From assembly GCA_013396525.1 (NCBI GenBank), contig VWYX01000202.1:744001-808000 (forward strand): 64,000 bases of DNA, in the 5' to 3' direction. Both the position numbers and the translations under genes were made by a program. Position 1 is the stretch's first letter. The number at the start of each line of letters is the position of its first letter. Shown here one piece after another: positions 60,901 through 64,000 of the stretch. This stretch comes from Chaetorhynchus papuensis (lineage: Eukaryota > Chordata > Aves > Passeriformes > Rhipiduridae). The notes under the pieces were generated by a model. That model was given only the letters and a program-made list of their open reading frames with translations, was not told the DNA's origin and made no database searches.

Positions 60901-63117
60901 AAGGGTCGTGTCCCCGTGCTTCCCATTTCATGGTGGGTGAAAAGGTGAATTTTCAGACATAATTCTCAAGAGGCAAAATTGAATTTCTCAGCTCAGCCCA
61001 GACTGGAATAATGGGAATGCATCTTGGCTCTTAGGTGGTGCTGGTAATAGCTAAAGCCCTCATGAAGTCTGGTAATTAGGTTTTTCCTGTGATGGATGGG
61101 ATTTTTGCTAATAACTTCAGTGTCAAAGGGATATCTTTCACCACTTTGGAGTGAGTTCAGTTTTAGCTGCAGAAAAAAAATGGGAAAAGCTTCAAAATGT
61201 CAACATTTAATGTCAACATTTAAATGTCAAACTGTTTAATTTTAACATTGTTGAAGTACTTCATTTTGGAACTGACATATCCTTCCTTTTGGACACTTTC
61301 AGAATGCAAGATTTGAATTTTGGCTTTGAATGGTCTTTTCCATTTAAAATTGATCATGAAGAGATGAATCAAACCTTACTTCATGAAAAGCCACTTTGGA
61401 AGGAACAGAGTGTAAGTCAGTGCAGCTACAGCTCTGACAAGACAGAGATGTTATTCAGCATGAAGACAGAAATCATGACAGAGCTGCCTCCTGCATTCAT
61501 TTGTGTGAAAACTCAGAAAACTCTTCCTGTAATATCTAAACAAAATTAGGGGCTTGATTAAATGTCCCATCATTACCAATTAGATTCTCTTTCTGTCTGA
61601 TAATTCCAAGCATAACGAATTCATCCAGTAATTAAGGCGATGTCACACCTGCTCCTGGAATTGTTCCACTGTGATTTTCCATGTATTAAGAATGAACACC
61701 TCGGCTTTGTCATTCTTCTTACCAGTCAATTCCCTTGTGGTAGTTGTTGCCATTGAAGAATTGAACTTCCTCAAAAGTTTTTGGACTGGGGAGATTGCTG
61801 ATAATGGAAGGATGCATCAGAAGGAATAAATAAAGGGCTGTTGTTCCTATGACAACCAAAAGAGAGGCCATTAGGAAACAGAAAAAAAAAGATAAAGCAC
61901 CTTTGACTTTGTGGAAACATTTTAAAAGCTCTACTTGTGCTTCTTACCTGTTTTCTGGGGTCCTATCACCAGGAATTTGGGTAGGTGGTCACAAGTTTTG
62001 TCTCTGGACCAAATATCCCTGTGTCGTTTATCGTCACACGGGTTCTGGAGGAGAAAAGGAGGTTGTGCACATCCCAAACCTTTGCAGGGTCTCAGTGTTA
62101 TGCACTAATGCCAGAGCCCTACACTGCGTAGCAAAATCCCACAGTGTGGGATAATGGTTTTGAATGACTGAGGACTAGGTTCAGTCATTAGCAGAAAAGG
62201 AAAAGAAGGGGGGGAAAAAAGGTTGAAACATTGATTTAATCACGTTTCCATTTGAGGTTAAAATGGAAAGCTCTGAATAGCTTCGAGGCATTACTTTTTG
62301 AGCTGTCAGAATGGTTTCAGAAGCACGGGGCTTAGTGCCAATTTTAATTTACGTGAGAATGCAAAAGGGAAGGACAAAATAGAAATGTGGGATATTATTC
62401 ATCTCCTTATCTTTCTGCTACCTACGAATGCAAAATAAAAACCTGTGAACAAAAGGCCCCGCAGAAGAGGTTGGGACTGGCTGCTCTTTAAAGCAGTTAT
62501 CATACAGATGCTGCTTTTGCATAGTGTTGACTGGTAACAGAGGATACACTCTGCTGCTGAATTAAATTAACAAAATATGATGGAGGAGATCGTTAATTTA
62601 TGGGAATTGCTGCAGCTCAGTGGAAATATTAGAGATTTATACTTCCTTTGTAGCTGGGCCAAAAATAACAGGGGAAATTTCCTGCACCTTTTTGCCAGTG
62701 TAAACCCTGAATAACTGCCCAGGTTTCCTTGGTGCCACCCTGGATTTATGCCTGTGTAGCCAAAAGCACAGCATGGCTCATGGTATTCCAGTGAAGAGAA
62801 GAGCCAGGTACGTGTAACCATGAAATTCCATTGTTGAGATCACATTCCCATTCATACAATAGGCTTTTTAGAGGAAAAGATGCTTATTCCAACGAGCAGA
62901 TTGCAGCTGGAGGAGGAAGAGGATGTGATTTTACCTGCCAGAGAGGGTCTGTCTGCTCAGGGAAGAGCTCAAAGTACTTCTGAGCCAGCTGCACCGGGGG
63001 CAGCGTCTGCAGTTTGAGGTTTGTGGAGCTCCTGACAAAGCTGGCGAGGTTGGCAAAGGTGTACAGCCCCAGGCGGTCGTTCCCGTAGTTGGACAGGTGG
63101 GTCATGAAGATGCTGAT
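54637..63117 (-). CDS. NDST4: NDST4 (partial): heparan sulfate N-deacetylase/N-sulfotransferase 4, last eight coding exons
   Basis: NDST enzymes are Golgi type II membrane proteins that deacetylate and then N-sulfate glucosamine in heparan sulfate using PAPS. Eight minus-strand exons (62935-63117, 61948-62044, 61723-61846, 60685-60859, 59462-59632, 57987-58096, 55015-55117, 54637-54756) join in frame to the C-terminal 360 residues and a TAG stop. These form the sulfotransferase domain plus the end of the deacetylase part. Counting back from the C-terminus and numbering as NDST1, the key residues are kept: Lys614 in PQKTGTT, Glu642 in TFEEVQFF, Ser712, His716, Cys818 and Cys828, and Lys833. 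NDST4 rather than NDST1-3 is chosen from wording such as [19 protein letters not shown] and [12 protein letters not shown], and from the position next to UGT8. The N-terminal ~510 residues lie beyond the right edge. Confidence 0.95.
54757..55014 (-). other. NDST4: Last NDST4 intron with two A26 tracts
   Basis: 258 bases. On the plus strand it contains two A runs of 26 bases each, at 54866-54891 and 54927-54952, separated by 35 bases; in NDST4 sense these are poly-T tracts upstream of the TTCCCAG acceptor and may act as extended pyrimidine tracts. Confidence 0.92.
55015..55117 (-). CDS. NDST4: NDST4 exon g (visible residues 287-321)
   Basis: A 103-base exon reading [20 protein letters not shown], then [14 protein letters not shown]. 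It holds the disulfide pair equivalent to NDST1 Cys818 and Cys828 and the substrate-contacting lysine equivalent to Lys833. The donor is GTAAGG. Confidence 0.96.
55118..57986 (-). other. NDST4: NDST4 intron f-g
   Basis: 2869 bases with GTGAGT donor and CTATAG acceptor. A 194-codon minus-strand open frame at 57111-57695 has no homology I recognise and no good splice borders, so I treat it as chance. No repeat family recognised. Confidence 0.88.
57987..58096 (-). CDS. NDST4: NDST4 exon f (visible residues 251-287)
   Basis: A 110-base exon reading [20 protein letters not shown], then [17 protein letters not shown]. The acceptor is CCCTGCAG and the donor GTGAGT; the T287 codon is split 2+1. Confidence 0.94.
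58097..59461 (-). other. NDST4: NDST4 intron e-f
   Basis: 1365 bases containing the spaced direct repeat GTGGGCACCTTGT at 58279-58291 and 58300-58312. No exon seen. Confidence 0.9.
58279..58312. repeat. 21-bp spaced direct repeat
   Basis: GTGGGCACCTTGT occurs at 58279-58291 and 58300-58312 inside an NDST4 intron. Confidence 0.85.
59462..59632 (-). CDS. NDST4: NDST4 exon e (visible residues 194-250)
   Basis: A 171-base, phase-0 exon reading [20 protein letters not shown], then [20 protein letters not shown] and LAHFPASQ. Its first residue is the equivalent of NDST1 His716. It is notably GC- and CpG-rich for this neighbourhood, mostly at third codon positions. The donor is GTACCG. Confidence 0.95.
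59633..60684 (-). other. NDST4: NDST4 intron d-e
   Basis: 1052 bases with GTACGG donor and CCACCAG acceptor. Unique sequence, no exon seen. Confidence 0.9.
60685..60859 (-). CDS. NDST4: NDST4 exon d (visible residues 135-193)
   Basis: A 175-base exon reading [20 protein letters not shown], then [19 protein letters not shown] and [14 protein letters not shown]. It holds the 3'-phosphate-binding segment with the serine equivalent to NDST1 Ser712 at visible residue 190. The [11 protein letters not shown] wording is the best discriminator for NDST4. It ends phase 0 with donor GTACGG, a weaker but valid GT. Confidence 0.95.
60860..61722 (-). other. NDST4: NDST4 intron c-d
   Basis: 863 bases of AT-rich sequence. 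It contains a 13-base tandem duplication (ATGTCAACATTTA, 61197-61222) with a partial third copy. No exon seen. Confidence 0.9.
61197..61222. repeat. 13-bp tandem duplication
   Basis: Two adjacent ATGTCAACATTTA units followed by a partial third (AATGTCAAAC). Confidence 0.85.
61723..61846 (-). CDS. NDST4: NDST4 exon c (visible residues 94-135)
   Basis: A 124-base exon reading [14 protein letters not shown], then [20 protein letters not shown] and DW. It completes the PAPS loop and holds the catalytic glutamate (visible residue 120, equivalent to NDST1 Glu642). The W135 codon is split 2+1. The donor is GTAAGA. Confidence 0.95.
61847..61947 (-). other. NDST4: Very short NDST4 intron b-c (101 bp)
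   Basis: GTAAGA donor, a T-rich tract, and TCATAG acceptor in NDST4 sense. It splits the PAPS-binding loop between PQKTG and TT. The flanking exons fit in frame only if it is removed. Confidence 0.92.
61948..62044 (-). CDS. NDST4: NDST4 exon b (visible residues 62-94)
   Basis: A 97-base exon reading [19 protein letters not shown], then [14 protein letters not shown]. It carries the first part of the 5'-phosphosulfate-binding loop, with the lysine equivalent to NDST1 Lys614 at visible residue 92. The loop is interrupted by the next intron after the first base of the G94 codon. The donor is GTAAGA. Confidence 0.95.
62045..62934 (-). other. NDST4: NDST4 intron a-b
   Basis: 890 bases of unique AT-rich sequence with GTAAAA donor and CTCCAG acceptor (NDST4 sense). 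No extra exon seen. Confidence 0.9.
62935..63117 (-). CDS. NDST4: NDST4 exon a (visible residues 1-61)
   Basis: A 183-base, phase-0 exon reading [20 protein letters not shown] onward to [20 protein letters not shown] and DPLWQ. This is the end of the deacetylase half and the linker to the sulfotransferase domain. The acceptor is CCCCAG and the donor GTAAAA. The preceding exon, expected to end in LLNP, is not found in the remaining 0.9 kb of the window. Confidence 0.95.
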
Positions 63118-64000
63118 CTGGGGGCAAGAGGAGCCTTTCAGGCATGGCACACCAAAAACCCAACGTGCTTTCTCTCCCCAGTGCTGGTTTGCTTAGAATA
63201 GCTTGGCTGTGAGAAGGGGAATTAGTTCTGACACAGAAAAACTCCCAGGCTTTGGCAGTGATGGTGTCTCAGCTAAGTATGTCTTTTTTTTTTTTTTTTT
63301 CTCCCTTAAAGCTGATATAACTTCTGTCTTTTCATCAGCCTTTATGTGGCCACTGCTTTGTAGATCTCATGATTTATTTCAGAGGGATAAAGAGGTTTTA
63401 TAACAATAATGTGACAAATACATTTCGCAGCATTTTCTTTCCACGAGGTGATTAAACTCAGTTCTGTGGCTGGTTTACCTGTAGATTGTCATTATTTACT
63501 TTTATGAAGATGCCATCAAACTGAATGTTGTCACTTGGCTGTTGTAGTCAGTGCACTGGCCTGAGACAGGAGGGACTGACAGTGGGATTTGATTACAGCT
63601 GTGGGCAGGGGTGGGGGTGTAAACCGGGCAGATCTGGGGGACTGAAGCACCTCATGCTGAAGAAATTAGCTATCAACAGTGAGGACACCTGATTCCCAGG
63701 GAGATGGTTTGCTCTGCAGAGAGCCAGCTGTGTCCAGGTGAGCCTCGCCTCGGGTGATTAGGAATGGGAAGGACGTTATAAAGTCCCGTGCTGGCAGCAG
63801 GGATGAGTTTGCAGGAGAGCGCTTTTTTTTTCCTCCTTCGAAAGCTGCTACAGGAGTCGTGTTCAGGTCAGTGAATTATGAGATTTTTTTTTAAACTCAA
63901 AATTAATTGTATTAATGTGTCCAATTGGCAGCTGGATGTGGTTTGAGTGATGCCTTGCACACCCCAGGCATGGGGGACAGTGTTTAGGCAGCACTCCTTT
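63118..64000 (-). other. NDST4: NDST4 upstream intron (partial)
   Basis: The intron preceding exon a, running off the window. It has a T17 tract at 63284-63300. A 60-base open block at 63479-63538 (minus) has an AG before it and GTAAAC after it but matches no known NDST segment. The expected preceding NDST exon is not present. Confidence 0.8.

Noticed and set aside
54637..63117. Assignment of the minus-strand gene to NDST3 instead of NDST4
   Set aside because: Wording in exon d ([21 protein letters not shown]) fits NDST4 better as I recall the paralogues, and UGT8 is the NDST4 neighbour in human.

Overview
The window is vertebrate nuclear DNA, almost certainly from a bird. The exons are small and widely spaced with GT/AG borders, the interspersed repeats I recognise are CR1 LINE fragments, and the two genes are orthologues of neighbours on human 4q26. 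No bacterial features, operons, CRISPR arrays, RNA genes or intact mobile elements are visible. About 4% of the window is protein-coding.

Layout. (1) 1-4230: upstream intron or 5' flank of UGT8, with one CR1 fragment. (2) 4233-22796, plus strand: the complete coding part of UGT8 (ceramide UDP-galactosyltransferase) in five coding exons. Joining 4233-5054, 18396-18538, 20036-20112, 21266-21485 and 22433-22796 gives an intact 541-residue frame, the same length as I recall for the human protein. (3) About 22797-24775: probable UGT8 3' UTR, AT-rich with a CpG-rich patch. (4) About 24.8-54.6 kb: intergenic DNA with at least seven short CR1 tails in both orientations, a pentanucleotide microsatellite running into a 201-base assembly gap, short tandem duplications, and an uncharacterised open segment at 33.6-35.0 kb with splice-like borders. 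(5) 54637-63117, minus strand: the last eight coding exons of NDST4 (heparan sulfate N-deacetylase/N-sulfotransferase 4), encoding the C-terminal 360 residues, i.e. the sulfotransferase domain. The N-terminal half lies beyond the right edge.

The genes are convergent (tail to tail), as in human. UGT8 acts in the ER to make galactosylceramide, a main myelin lipid. NDST4 acts in the Golgi, replacing N-acetyl by N-sulfate on heparan sulfate. They are neighbours by old synteny and share no pathway. I did not find an undescribed system. The least explained signals are the 33.6-35.0 kb segment, the intronic CpG-rich island at 7.6-8.06 kb, and the paired 26-base A tracts in the last NDST4 intron.
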